The position numbers and the translations under genes are program-made. Positions 51,330-59,913 of a DNA stretch of 64,000 nucleotides are shown one piece after another. Source of the stretch: Porphyromonas sp. (GTDB taxonomy: Bacteria; Bacteroidota; Bacteroidia; Bacteroidales; Porphyromonadaceae); assembly GCA_029983505.1 (NCBI GenBank), contig JASBZK010000002.1:1-64000 (forward strand). Reading direction: 5' to 3'. How positions within the stretch are numbered: the first letter of the stretch is position 1; each line of letters opens with the position of its first letter. Below the pieces are notes generated by a model. That model was not told the origin of the DNA. It saw nothing but the letters and a program-made list of their open reading frames with translations, and searched no databases.

Positions 51330-51417
51330 TCTTTTGTCCGCGTTTCACACCCACCTCCGGCGGGTATAAGGGAGGGAGGAGACAGCCGTACCAATCGGAG
51401 CCTGTCTCTTTTTTGGG

Positions 51418-51425
51418 TACATTTG
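51418..51425 (+). promoter_or_regulatory. Putative -7 box (TACATTTG) for ffh
   Basis: Exact TAnnTTTG match 38 nt before the ffh ATG. It may also serve folD. Confidence 0.6.
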
Positions 51426-51463
51426 TGTGCATCTATTTTTATACACAGGCTTAAACGAGAATA

Positions 51464-52804
51464 ATGTTTGAAAATTTGTCCGAGCGGCTCGAACGCTCAT
51501 TTAAGATACTGAAAGGCGAAGGCCGCATTTCGGAGCTCAATATCGCAGAGACCGTCAAGGATGTACGGCGCGCTCTGCTCGAAGCCGACGTCAATTACAA
51601 CGTAGCCAAGGCTTTTACCAACAAGGTCAAAGAGAAAGCAATCGGTCAGAAGGTCATGGCTGCCGTCAAGCCAGGCGAACTGATGGTCAAGATCGTACAC
51701 GACGAACTGACCGAGCTTATGGGCGGCACAGCCACCCCGCTAAAGACCAACGGGAAACCCAATATCATCTTGATGAGCGGGTTGCAGGGCTCGGGGAAAA
51801 CGACGTTCTCGGGCAAGTTGGCAAACCTTCTGAAAGAAAAAAACGGACTAAAGCCCCTGCTCGTCGCAGGTGACGTGTACCGACCCGCCGCCATCGACCA
51901 ATTGAAAATCCTTGGTGAACAAATCTCCGTCCCTGTCTACACGGAAGACGGAAGCAAGGATCCGGTCGCCATTGCCGAACACGCTGTCTCGTATGCCAAA
52001 AGCAACGGATTTGACACCATTATCATAGACACCGCCGGCCGTCTCGCGGTCGATGAGGTACTGATGACGGAGATAGCGCGCATCAAAGAAGCCGTCCACC
52101 CCACCGAGATTCTCTTTGTGGTCGACTCAATGACCGGTCAGGACGCAGTGAATACGGCCAAAGAATTCAACGACCGGCTCAATTTCGACGGCGTGGTCCT
52201 TACCAAACTCGACGGGGACACCCGTGGCGGTGCAGCACTTTCGATCCGCACCGTGGTGGATAAGCCTATCAAGTTCATCGGCACGGGCGAGAAGCTCGAA
52301 GCGCTCGACGTCTTTCACCCGGAGCGTATGGCAGACCGCATCCTCGGGATGGGGGACGTCGTCTCGCTCGTGGAGCGGATGCAGAACCAGTACGACGAAA
52401 AGAAAGCCGCCGCGCTGGAGAAAAAGATGCGCAAAAACGAGCTCGACTTCAACGACTTCCTGGAGCAAATCCACCAGATCAAGAAGATGGGCAACCTCAA
52501 AGACCTGATGGCGATGATCCCCGGAGTGGGCAAACAGATCAAAGACATAGACATCGACGACGATGCGTTTAAGAGCATAGAAGCTATGATCGGCTCGATG
52601 ACGCCCTACGAACGCACCCATCCTTCGGAGATCGATGCCTCCCGCCGAAAGAGAATCGCGATGGGCAGTGGCGTCCAAGTAGGAGACGTGAATAAGCTCA
52701 TCAAGCAGTTTATGCAGTCTCGGAAAGTGATGCAGGCCCTGACGAAGTTCGGAGGCAAGATGCCCCAGATGCCGCAAGGGGGCGGGCTTTTCGGCAGACG
52801 TTAG
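51464..52804 (+). CDS. ffh: Signal recognition particle protein Ffh (446 aa)
   Basis: The N domain (1-85) is followed by the GTPase domain with GLQGSGKTTFSGKLA (G1), DTAGRLAVDE (G3) and TKLDGDTRGG (G4), and the Met-rich M domain (about 330-446, ending QMPQGGGLFGRR) that binds 4.5S RNA and signal sequences. It targets inner-membrane proteins co-translationally. Normal length. The folD gene follows after 43 nt. Confidence 0.96.
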   Translation: MFENLSERLERSFKILKGEGRISELNIAETVKDVRRALLEADVNYNVAKAFTNKVKEKAIGQKVMAAVKPGELMVKIVHDELTELMGGTATPLKTNGKPNIILMSGLQGSGKTTFSGKLANLLKEKNGLKPLLVAGDVYRPAAIDQLKILGEQISVPVYTEDGSKDPVAIAEHAVSYAKSNGFDTIIIDTAGRLAVDEVLMTEIARIKEAVHPTEILFVVDSMTGQDAVNTAKEFNDRLNFDGVVLTKLDGDTRGGAALSIRTVVDKPIKFIGTGEKLEALDVFHPERMADRILGMGDVVSLVERMQNQYDEKKAAALEKKMRKNELDFNDFLEQIHQIKKMGNLKDLMAMIPGVGKQIKDIDIDDDAFKSIEAMIGSMTPYERTHPSEIDASRRKRIAMGSGVQVGDVNKLIKQFMQSRKVMQALTKFGGKMPQMPQGGGLFGRR

Positions 52805-52847
52805 TCCCAAACACGCTCCACAACCAAACCTTTAGACCAAATAGACC

Positions 52848-53747
52848 ATGGAAACCGGAACCAACTATACCCTGCTCGACGGTAAAAAAGTCTCGAGCGA
52901 AATGAAACAGGAGATCGCGGACGAAGTGAAAGCGATCGTCCGTCAGGGCTTCAAGCCCCCGCACCTCGCAGCCATCCTCGTGGGTCACGACGGAGGAAGC
53001 GAGACCTACGTGGCAAGCAAGATGAAGACTTGCGAAGAGCTCGGGTTCAAGAGCTCACTCGTGCGCTACGAAGAAACGATCTCGGAAGAAGAGCTGCTTA
53101 GGGAAGTCAAGAAGATGAACGAGGATGACGACCTCGACGGCTTCATCGTCCAACTGCCGCTCCCCGCCCACATTGATGAGCAAAAAGTCATCGAGGCCGT
53201 GGATCCGTCCAAGGACGTAGACGGATTCCACCCCATCAACGTAGGCAAGCTCAGCATAGGACTGCCCGGCTTCGTGTCCGCCACTCCGGCGGGCATCATC
53301 GAGCTGCTCAGACGCTACCACATCGACACTAAGGGCAAACACGTCGTAGTCCTCGGCAGAAGCAACATCGTCGGCAAACCCGTCGCCATGCTTTTGCTCC
53401 ATAAGGGCAACCCCGGAGATGCTACCGTAACTATTTGCCACAGCCGAACCCAAAACTTACCCGAGATCACGCGCACGGCAGACATCATCATCGCCGCACT
53501 CGGTCAGCCGGAGTTTGTGAAAGAGGATATGGTCAAAGAGGGTGCCGTCATCATCGACGTCGGCACCACACGCGTACCCGACGCCACCAAGAAGAGCGGC
53601 TTCAGACTGTCCGGCGACGTCGACTTCGCCCACGTGGCACCGAAATGCTCTTTCATCACACCGGTACCCGGAGGCGTGGGACCGATGACGATTATCTCCC
53701 TAATGAAGAATACCCTCATCTCCGCCAAACGCAGAAGAGGCCTCTGA
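52848..53747 (+). CDS. folD: Bifunctional methylene-THF dehydrogenase/cyclohydrolase FolD (299 aa)
   Basis: FolD motifs are complete: GHDGGSETYVASKMKTCEELG (with the catalytic Lys of the Y-x-x-x-K pair), GFIVQLPLPAHI, DVDGFHPINVGKL, VVLGRSNIVGKPVA (NADP loop) and TPVPGGVGPMT. It interconverts methylene-, methenyl- and formyl-tetrahydrofolate, feeding purN and thyA, both present in this window. Normal length, cytosolic, probably co-transcribed with ffh. Confidence 0.96.
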   Translation: METGTNYTLLDGKKVSSEMKQEIADEVKAIVRQGFKPPHLAAILVGHDGGSETYVASKMKTCEELGFKSSLVRYEETISEEELLREVKKMNEDDDLDGFIVQLPLPAHIDEQKVIEAVDPSKDVDGFHPINVGKLSIGLPGFVSATPAGIIELLRRYHIDTKGKHVVVLGRSNIVGKPVAMLLLHKGNPGDATVTICHSRTQNLPEITRTADIIIAALGQPEFVKEDMVKEGAVIIDVGTTRVPDATKKSGFRLSGDVDFAHVAPKCSFITPVPGGVGPMTIISLMKNTLISAKRRRGL

Positions 53748-53786
53748 GCGCCGTGTAGCTTAGAGACCGAAATGCGGGAAGAGCGA

Positions 53787-53866
53787 GGTACGGACATAGA
53801 ATCTTTCCCCGGTCTGACCCGGACGAAATCGAGACACGGGCCAAAATACTTTTCTCGGTCTGTATC
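53787..53866. repeat. 23-nt-period array, copy N
   Basis: Cores GGTACGGACA (53787), GGTCTGACCC (53811), GACACGGGCC (53833) and GGTCTGTATC (53857), spacings 24, 22, 24. It lies in the 225-nt folD-pgpH gap, which contains no gene I can support. Confidence 0.88.
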
Positions 53867-53972
53867 TCGTTTCTCACGCACAGCGCACGCAGCCGGGGAG
53901 CCTGTACGGTTCTCCAGGGAGGATTAGACTGAAGGGTTAATTTTTCCGCATCCGACTTCAGAGGATTTTGTT

Positions 53973-56036
53973 ATGAGACACAAGTCGTTATATTTGAGAG
54001 CCATATTGGTAATGGTCGTTTCGGCCGTTATCCTGATGATGTTCTACCCAAAGAGTCAGAGCAAGTTCCGATACCGGTATGCGCTGAATCAACCCTGGCG
54101 GTACGAGGACTTGGTCATCGCACCTTTCGACTTCGATGTCAAGAAAAGCGCCGATCAGATCCAGTCCGAGAAAAACGCCATCGACGACTCCCGGATAGAG
54201 TACTACGCCTATGACGAGGGGCTCTTTGTCCTCCAAAAGAACCGCCTCACCCGGGACTATAACGAAGGGAAGCTCCCCGAGCAAATCCTCGAGCACTCGG
54301 CGTATATGCGCTTCCTGATCGATAAGCTGGACGAAATCTACACCAAAGGAGTGATGGACGGAGCCTCTATGGAAATGCTCTCCGATACCGCCCACGTCTA
54401 TGTGATCGGACGGGACAACGTGGCCAAGCGAAGGCTCCCGAGCGAGTTTTACAGCCCCGAGACGGCATACGAGAGCATTATGTCCGACCTCCCTTACGGT
54501 CTGGACAGCATCACCGTAAGGCAGGCCAAAATCTCTTCCTACATCATCCCGAACCTGGTCCTCGACGAAGAGAAGACGGAGCAGATGCTCGAAGCACGCA
54601 AAGCCGGCATTGAGGAGATCATCGGACACGTGCACAAGGGTGAGAAAATCGTGGACCAGGGCGAGCTTGTGACGTCGGATGTATTCCAGAAGCTGGAGGG
54701 GTACCGCCTCGCTTATGAGCAGAGAGGGGTCTCGCCCAACGACCGATTGCTCCAGAATGTCGGCATCTTTCTGATGATCGTCATCTTGCTCTCTGCGCTG
54801 CTGCTCTACCTTTTGTCCTTCCGGAAGCAGATTTTGCAGGAGAATAAGAACCTGCTTTTCATCTTTACGATCACCGGCTTCTTCCCCGCTCTGACCTATC
54901 TTTTGATCGACCTCCTGCCGGTGGCGGTCTATGTGATTCCTTACGCGATGGTCGCGGTCTTGGTGCGCATTTTCATCGACTCCCGCACGGCCTTTGTCTC
55001 GCTTCTGACCGCAGTTTTGCTGAGCGCACTCGTGGTGCCGAATCAGCTCGAATTCATCATAGTCAACGTCATCGCCGCGCGTGTCGTACTGGTCACTCTC
55101 CGGTCCCTGTCCCAGCGCTCCGACCTCATCAAGACGACGTTTTTCGTACTCCTGTCTCTGGTCGTCACGAACGGGGTGTACGACCTCGCCTCGGGCATCA
55201 ACTTCGCAGAGTTTGATTACTGGAAGGTGCTGTACTATGTGGCGAACTTCGTCTTCCTAATGTTTTCGTACACGATGGTTTACCTCCTGGAGTGGACCTT
55301 CGGCTACGTCTCCAACATACGCCTCGTCGAGCTTTCGGATATCAATAAGCCGCTCCTCAGACGGCTCAGCGAAGTGGCTCCGGGTACCTTTCAGCACTCG
55401 CTGAACGTGTCCATCCTCTGCGCGGCAGCCGTAGACAAAATAGGCGGAGACATCCAGCTCGTCCGCGCCGGCGCCCTGTATCACGACATCGGGAAGATGC
55501 GCAACCCGAGCTACTTTACGGAGAACCAAAGTGGCGACCTCAACCCCCACGACGCACTCTCGTACGAGGACTCCGCCAAGATCATCATTAAGCACGTCAC
55601 CGACGGCGTGGATATGGCTCAGAAAGCTAAACTCCCGGAGTCCGTCATCGGTTTTATCCGCACCCATCACGGACTCGGATTGACTAAGTTTTTTTACATC
55701 AAGTACAAGAACGAACACCCCGACGACCCGGTCGACGAAAGTCTCTTTCGGTATCCCGGCCCAAATCCCCACACGGTGGAGCAAGGCGTAATGATGTTGG
55801 CCGACTCGGTCGAAGCCTCCTCAAGGAGCCTCACGGAAGTGACCGAGGAGGGCGTCATCCGTCACGTAAATAAGATCGTGGACAGCATCGTATCCGAAGG
55901 TATGCTGCGCAATACCCCGCTTACCTTCCGGGACATCGAAGTCATCAAGCTGGTCTTCTGCGACAAGATTCTGACGATGAACCACTCCCGGATAAAGTAT
56001 CCGGAGCTTAAGCCGGAATCGGCGAGACCCACGTAA
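53973..56036 (+). CDS. pgpH: 7TM-HD membrane phosphohydrolase, PgpH-like (687 aa)
   Basis: One N-terminal transmembrane helix (8-24) precedes an extracytoplasmic 7TMR-HDED domain (about 25-265). Seven membrane helices follow (about 268-450), then a cytosolic HD domain with the paired metal motifs NVSILCAAAVDKIGGD, YHDIGKMRNPSYF and RTHHGLG. This is the PgpH architecture, which degrades cyclic di-AMP in Firmicutes and is conserved in Bacteroidales. Length is close to the family norm. It is followed after 36 nt by a sigma factor gene, but no shared role is evident. Confidence 0.88.
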   Translation: MRHKSLYLRAILVMVVSAVILMMFYPKSQSKFRYRYALNQPWRYEDLVIAPFDFDVKKSADQIQSEKNAIDDSRIEYYAYDEGLFVLQKNRLTRDYNEGKLPEQILEHSAYMRFLIDKLDEIYTKGVMDGASMEMLSDTAHVYVIGRDNVAKRRLPSEFYSPETAYESIMSDLPYGLDSITVRQAKISSYIIPNLVLDEEKTEQMLEARKAGIEEIIGHVHKGEKIVDQGELVTSDVFQKLEGYRLAYEQRGVSPNDRLLQNVGIFLMIVILLSALLLYLLSFRKQILQENKNLLFIFTITGFFPALTYLLIDLLPVAVYVIPYAMVAVLVRIFIDSRTAFVSLLTAVLLSALVVPNQLEFIIVNVIAARVVLVTLRSLSQRSDLIKTTFFVLLSLVVTNGVYDLASGINFAEFDYWKVLYYVANFVFLMFSYTMVYLLEWTFGYVSNIRLVELSDINKPLLRRLSEVAPGTFQHSLNVSILCAAAVDKIGGDIQLVRAGALYHDIGKMRNPSYFTENQSGDLNPHDALSYEDSAKIIIKHVTDGVDMAQKAKLPESVIGFIRTHHGLGLTKFFYIKYKNEHPDDPVDESLFRYPGPNPHTVEQGVMMLADSVEASSRSLTEVTEEGVIRHVNKIVDSIVSEGMLRNTPLTFRDIEVIKLVFCDKILTMNHSRIKYPELKPESARPT

Positions 56037-56072
56037 TCCTTCCCCACTCTTACCTCCGAATAATCCCTTAGA

Positions 56073-56654
56073 ATGCCCAATAACATTCCCAAGAACATAT
56101 CCGACGACGACCTCCTCGTCCTCCTTCACTCGAGAGACAGGACGGAAGAGGCTTTTGGCTTCCTCGTGGACAGGTATTCGCCTCAGCTCTACAACATCGT
56201 CAGGCGCATCGTTTTCAGCCACGACGATACGGATGACATCCTTCAGAATGTCTTCGTAAAAGTCTGGAAAAACGTCGCCGGATTCCGCGGAGACGCAAAG
56301 CTCTCCACTTGGCTTTACTCCATAGCGACAAACGAAGCGCTCTCATTCTTGCGAAAAGAAAAGCGGGAGCAAAAAATACCCCTCTCCACAGAGGAATACG
56401 ACCTTGCGACGACCCTCGAGAGCGAACCGTACTTTGACGGAGACGAGCTGATGAGGGACTTTATGGCCGCCATCGACAAGCTGCCCGAGAAACAAAAGGT
56501 GACGTTCGAGCTCAGGTATTTCGAAGAGATGCCCTACAACGAGATCTCCGAAATCACCGGCACTTCCACAGGCGCGCTCAAAGCGAACTACCACCACGCC
56601 GTAAAAAAGCTCCAGAAATTCCTCGGCATCGAGTCCGAAGGCGATGTGGATTAA
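56073..56654 (+). CDS. ECF-type RNA polymerase sigma factor (193 aa)
   Basis: Region 2 at about 25-95 (AFGFLVDRYSPQLYNIVRRIVFSHDDTDDILQNVFVKVWKNVAGFRGDAKLSTWLYSIATNEAL) and region 4 at about 130-185 (LPEKQKVTFELRYFEEMPYNEISEITGTSTGALKANYHHAVKKLQKFL). It directs RNA polymerase to alternative promoters. Two downstream genes, one single-pass membrane protein and one exported helical protein, form the usual Bacteroidales set with this kind of sigma factor. Targets cannot be told from here. Confidence 0.92.
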   Translation: MPNNIPKNISDDDLLVLLHSRDRTEEAFGFLVDRYSPQLYNIVRRIVFSHDDTDDILQNVFVKVWKNVAGFRGDAKLSTWLYSIATNEALSFLRKEKREQKIPLSTEEYDLATTLESEPYFDGDELMRDFMAAIDKLPEKQKVTFELRYFEEMPYNEISEITGTSTGALKANYHHAVKKLQKFLGIESEGDVD

Positions 56655-56726
56655 ACTTTCGGGCAAAATTTACGTCAAAAGGTAAGAAATCGAGAAGACA
56701 CGCTCCTGTCGCAGCGAATATATGTT

Positions 56727-57131
56727 ATGAGTGAAAAGAATCCTACCGGACCCACCCCCAAGAAGCTCAGGGATATGGATCCGGCCAATTGTTTCCGGAT
56801 GCCTGACGGCTATTTCGATGAGCTTAAGTCAAAAGTCTTTGACCGCATCCACTCGGATGAGAATAGGGACGTGCTCCCCATTCAAGAAAAGAGACCCCTC
56901 CACGTCGTACTCCGACCTTATCTCTATTTGGCGGCGATGTTCGTCGGGATGGCGCTTCTCTTCAAGGCCCTTCCCCTTATTACACCTCCGGAAGCGCCTA
57001 CCATCGAGGATGCCCGGGTGCAGGCCTTGACCGACGAGGGGCTGATTCGTCAAGTCAGCGAGGAAGAGTTCAAGCAATATCTACTGGAAGAGACACAGGA
57101 CGAATATCTCCTGGCTACGGTATTTGAGTAA
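56727..57131 (+). CDS. Single-pass membrane protein, likely sigma regulator (134 aa)
   Basis: FRMPDGYFDELKSKVFDRI at about 22-40 is the F-x-x-P-x-GYF motif seen in Bacteroidales proteins encoded just after ECF sigma genes. One transmembrane helix lies at about 69-87 (YLYLAAMFVGMALLFKALPL). The C-terminal tail is acidic (SEEEFKQYLLEETQDEYL) and should be outside the cytosol. No zinc-binding anti-sigma motif (H-x3-C-x2-C) is visible, so if it restrains the sigma factor it uses another mode. Spacing to the sigma gene is 72 nt. Confidence 0.65.
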   Translation: MSEKNPTGPTPKKLRDMDPANCFRMPDGYFDELKSKVFDRIHSDENRDVLPIQEKRPLHVVLRPYLYLAAMFVGMALLFKALPLITPPEAPTIEDARVQALTDEGLIRQVSEEEFKQYLLEETQDEYLLATVFE

Positions 57132-57175
57132 TTTATCGGACAAACAATTAATCTAAGAACAGGCTCTAAAAAGCT

Positions 57176-57658
57176 ATGCGTCATTTTTTATACCAAACCC
57201 TCGTCTTGCTCTCAGTCCTCTTCGGAGGAGCCTCTTTCCCGGCACTTGCAGAGTCCACTGATCAAGAGTGGAATCAGCAGGAGTGCCAAAACCCGGACAA
57301 ACGCAGCAAATACCTCTCCGACCGCTTGGAGACCATCAGTAAGGAGGCCGGACTGACTGCCGAAGAAAAAGCATTCTTAGGCAGTGAACTGCTCAAGTAC
57401 GACAATAACCAGCTCACCCTTTACAAAAAAACGCGCGACCTGAAAAAGCAAATGGAGAGAAGCGGTCTCTCTGCCGCTGAATACACCTCTCTCCTAAATA
57501 AAATACTCGAGGCAGAGCTCGAACGCGGCAAAGAGACCGTCAATCTCTTCAACCGCCTCGAGAGTATGCTCTCGCCCGAAAAGAGGGCAAAAGTGTACAT
57601 CAGTCTGCGCTCGTACAACTATAAGGTCGCTAAGCGCATCCGCGGCAATAAGAATTAA
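57176..57658 (+). CDS. Exported helical protein, Spy/CpxP-like (160 aa)
   Basis: Signal peptide (MRHFLYQTLVLLSVLFGGASFPALA), then an all-helical, highly charged mature protein with a LTAEEKAFLGSELLKYDNNQLTLYKKTRDLKKQM segment. The pattern of paired helices and an early LTxEE motif recalls periplasmic Spy/CpxP-type chaperone sensors. It is third in the sigma operon and may report envelope state. No Cys in the core that could bind metal. A hairpin follows at 57673-57697. Confidence 0.6.
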   Translation: MRHFLYQTLVLLSVLFGGASFPALAESTDQEWNQQECQNPDKRSKYLSDRLETISKEAGLTAEEKAFLGSELLKYDNNQLTLYKKTRDLKKQMERSGLSAAEYTSLLNKILEAELERGKETVNLFNRLESMLSPEKRAKVYISLRSYNYKVAKRIRGNKN

Positions 57659-57672
57659 AATGCTTCCCCGAT

Positions 57673-57697
57673 CGCGGGAACCGAAGTCGGTTCCGCG
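57673..57697 (+). terminator. Hairpin after sigma operon
   Basis: CGCG(G)GAACCG pairs with CGGTTCCGCG, 10 bp with one bulged G and a 4-nt loop, 15 nt past the stop. A CTAAAAAATA stretch follows rather than a T run. Confidence 0.55.
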
Positions 57698-57710
57698 AAG
57701 CTAAAAAATA

Positions 57711-57812
57711 GGCCTGTATCTCGTCTCTCCGAGGTACAGGCCAAAAAGTTAGCCCCGGTACGTATCCCGCTTCCGCGTAGGTCTATGCAAAACAATTGCC
57801 CCGGTACGTACA
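57711..57812. repeat. 23-nt-period array, copy O (five units)
   Basis: Cores GGCCTGTATC (57711), GGTACAGGCC (57733), GGTACGTATC (57757), GGTCTATGCA (57780) and GGTACGTACA (57803), spacings 22, 24, 23, 23. The only array with a fifth unit in this window, showing that unit number can vary. Confidence 0.9.
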
Positions 57813-57909
57813 GGCTCAGCAGCCCTATCTGAAGGGGAAGGTCGCGTACCCTCTTCAGACGCCCTTGACCGGGTCGAAGCGGGGGCTGTGCGGGGTCTCG
57901 ATTTTTGTG

Positions 57910-57917
57910 TACATTTG
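57910..57917 (+). promoter_or_regulatory. Putative -7 box (TACATTTG) for HU/SPOR gene
   Basis: Exact TAnnTTTG match 32 nt before the ATG at 57950. It supports that ATG over the in-frame start at 57905, which lies before the box. Confidence 0.6.
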
Positions 57918-57949
57918 TCACAAGTAAACCGGTTATCCGCAGAAGAAGT

Positions 57950-58981
57950 ATGAAAAAAAGGGTCATCAGACAAATAGAAGAGTTATTGTACAAGAACGAG
58001 TTCGTAGTCGTACCCGGGCTTGGTGCATTTCTTCGTCACTCCTCGCCGGCTGAAGTCGACGAGGTCAAAGGGCTGATCTACCCACCCAAGAACAGCCTTT
58101 CTTTCAACGGCTCGCTTTCCCAGTCCGACGGGATGCTCCTGCAGAGCTACGTGCTGCGCTACAGCATCAGCACCAAAAAAGCCGAGTCGCTCATCCGCGA
58201 AGACGTCAGGGACTTGGTGGGAACCTTACGAACCACGGGCTTGCTCCAAATGGGAAGCCTCGGTCGGCTGTGGATGACCGGAGAGGGTAAGATCGAATTT
58301 GCGCCCGAAGCAAACCACCCTTTCACCACCTACTTCTTTGGCTACACACCTGTCGTGACCTTGTCTCCGAGCGATGCCCATAGCTTGGTCAAAAAAGAAG
58401 TGCCCGAGAAGCGGGAGAAAAACGTGGTCTATCTCCCCATGAACCTCTCTTTCTTGAAATACGGAGCTGCGGCTGCGCTCTTCGTCCTCGCCCTCTTACT
58501 TTTCCCGAAAAGTCTGACGGACAAGCCCCTATCGCCTTCTGAAGCGCCTCAATATCAGGCGGGATTCTTTTCCGGCACTCCTGAGATCAAAAAGGTTGAA
58601 GCGCCCTTAGAAGCCGTTCCCGGGACTCCGATCGAGACCACGGAAAAGGAGACTCCGAAGGAGACATCCGCTAGGATGCTCTTCGGTCTTCCGCTCCTTA
58701 CCCCGGACAAAGACGGGGCTGCACCCAGATATTACGTGGTTATCGCCACACTCCGCTCCGAAAGCGCAGTCAGGCAATACCTCGAAGAGAACCACCCCTC
58801 AGATTTGCTTCCAGAGATCGGCATCATCCACACCAATAGATCTGCCTCCGACGGAGGTACCTACCGGGTATACACCTCGGTATCCGACACTCCGGAAGAA
58901 GCACGTCAGCTGATGCAAAAGCTCCACCGGGAAAATGAGGTCTTCTCGGACGCTTGGGTCTACCAGTACCCTCTTTCGTAA
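57950..58981 (+). CDS. HU-like domain, membrane-anchored SPOR protein (343 aa)
   Basis: Residues 1-120 look like the HU/IHF-related domain of Bacteroidales SPOR proteins (IRQIEELLYKNEFVVVPGLGAFLRH). One transmembrane helix lies at about 167-185 (YGAAAALFVLALLLFPK). The C-terminal part (about 255-343; YYVVIATLRSESAVRQYLEENH and GTYRVYTSVSDTPEEARQLMQKL) fits a SPOR domain, which binds denuded peptidoglycan at division sites. The protein could thus link DNA or a cytosolic partner to the septum. Start chosen from the promoter position. Confidence 0.75.
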   Translation: MKKRVIRQIEELLYKNEFVVVPGLGAFLRHSSPAEVDEVKGLIYPPKNSLSFNGSLSQSDGMLLQSYVLRYSISTKKAESLIREDVRDLVGTLRTTGLLQMGSLGRLWMTGEGKIEFAPEANHPFTTYFFGYTPVVTLSPSDAHSLVKKEVPEKREKNVVYLPMNLSFLKYGAAAALFVLALLLFPKSLTDKPLSPSEAPQYQAGFFSGTPEIKKVEAPLEAVPGTPIETTEKETPKETSARMLFGLPLLTPDKDGAAPRYYVVIATLRSESAVRQYLEENHPSDLLPEIGIIHTNRSASDGGTYRVYTSVSDTPEEARQLMQKLHRENEVFSDAWVYQYPLS

Positions 58982-59045
58982 ACGTCATTGACCGTAACAC
59001 GCCATAAGGGTTCTCCGACAAGGGTGACCCGAGCGCTTTTTCGTA

Positions 59046-59681
59046 GTGACACGCATCTCCTCCATCCTCACCGTCTTCAGCCTGCGGCACGCTCGTGACC
59101 GGAGGCGGGGTCGCCTGACATTTGCAGTCGTACTGTCCTTTTTTCTCCTAACGGGCGGTGCGGTTTCGTATGCCCAAGAAGATGCGGCAAAAGCCGTAAT
59201 CGTCTTCTACTCTTGGAGCGGAGACACGGAGCGGGTGGCCAAAATGCTGAAAGAGAAAACAGGAGCGGACACGCTCCGCATCCGACCCTCTGTCCCCTAC
59301 CCTCGCGATTACGCCGCGACACTGAAGAGAGCTAAGGAGGAGAAGTCACGGCTGTACGACGCGGGCGAATATCCTCCTATCCGGACCACTGAAAAGGACC
59401 TTGAAGTGTACGACTTGGTTATCGTCTGCTATCCCGTATGGCTGGGCAAGATGGCGTTCCCTATGCAGAGTTTTCTAAGGCTGCACGCAGACACCCTTGC
59501 GGGCAAAGACATCGCCCTCATCACCCTAAGCGGCAAGTCGCCCGGAGAAAAGACGCTGCCCGACGCGGGGAGACTGTGCCCCGGGAGCCGGGTGATCGGT
59601 CTCCTTTCGATTAAGAGAGCAGACAGGGAGGATGCACCCCGGATGGTTGATTCGTTCATCGCCCGGGTGTTCCACAAATAA
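59046..59681 (+). CDS. Exported flavodoxin-like protein (211 aa)
   Basis: A GTG start gives a basic N-terminus and a hydrophobic stretch at about 23-40 (LTFAVVLSFFLLTGGAVSYAQ), a likely signal peptide. The flavodoxin domain follows: AVIVFYSWSGDTERVAKML (FMN phosphate loop, S-W-S-G-D-T), LVIVCYPVWLGKMAFPMQSFL and ALITLSGKSPGEKTL. Flavodoxins shuttle electrons with FMN; an exported one is unusual because FMN is normally bound in the cytosol, though lipoprotein and exported forms occur in Bacteroidales. The real start could be later. Confidence 0.75.
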   Translation: MTRISSILTVFSLRHARDRRRGRLTFAVVLSFFLLTGGAVSYAQEDAAKAVIVFYSWSGDTERVAKMLKEKTGADTLRIRPSVPYPRDYAATLKRAKEEKSRLYDAGEYPPIRTTEKDLEVYDLVIVCYPVWLGKMAFPMQSFLRLHADTLAGKDIALITLSGKSPGEKTLPDAGRLCPGSRVIGLLSIKRADREDAPRMVDSFIARVFHK

Positions 59682-59694
59682 TCGGGCTATTTTT

Positions 59695-59774
59695 GGTACA
59701 GACCAGGCGCATCTTCGCGGTCTGTGCAAAAGTTTGTCCCCGGTTCGTATCCCGCATCCTTCGCGGTACGTACC
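59695..59774. repeat. 23-nt-period array, copy P
   Basis: Cores GGTACAGACC (59695), GGTCTGTGCA (59719), GGTTCGTATC (59742) and GGTACGTACC (59765), spacings 24, 23, 23, with ends TTTTTGGTAC and GTACCAAA forming an inverted repeat. Confidence 0.9.
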
Positions 59775-59840
59775 AAACCCGTACCCGTGCCCGTCGTGAC
59801 CAAACCCCGGCAAACATTAGGTCGAAAAAAAAGAATTGGC

Positions 59841-59848
59841 TACCTTTG
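59841..59848 (+). promoter_or_regulatory. Putative -7 box (TACCTTTG) for oxidoreductase gene
   Basis: Exact TAnnTTTG match 65 nt before the ATG at 59914. The in-frame start at 59836 would lie before this box and is therefore not used. Confidence 0.6.
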
Positions 59849-59913
59849 TTATAAGGAGGGAGAACCAAAGACAGACAGCGCAGAACCTCCTTTTAGCACC
59901 ACATAATACAATA

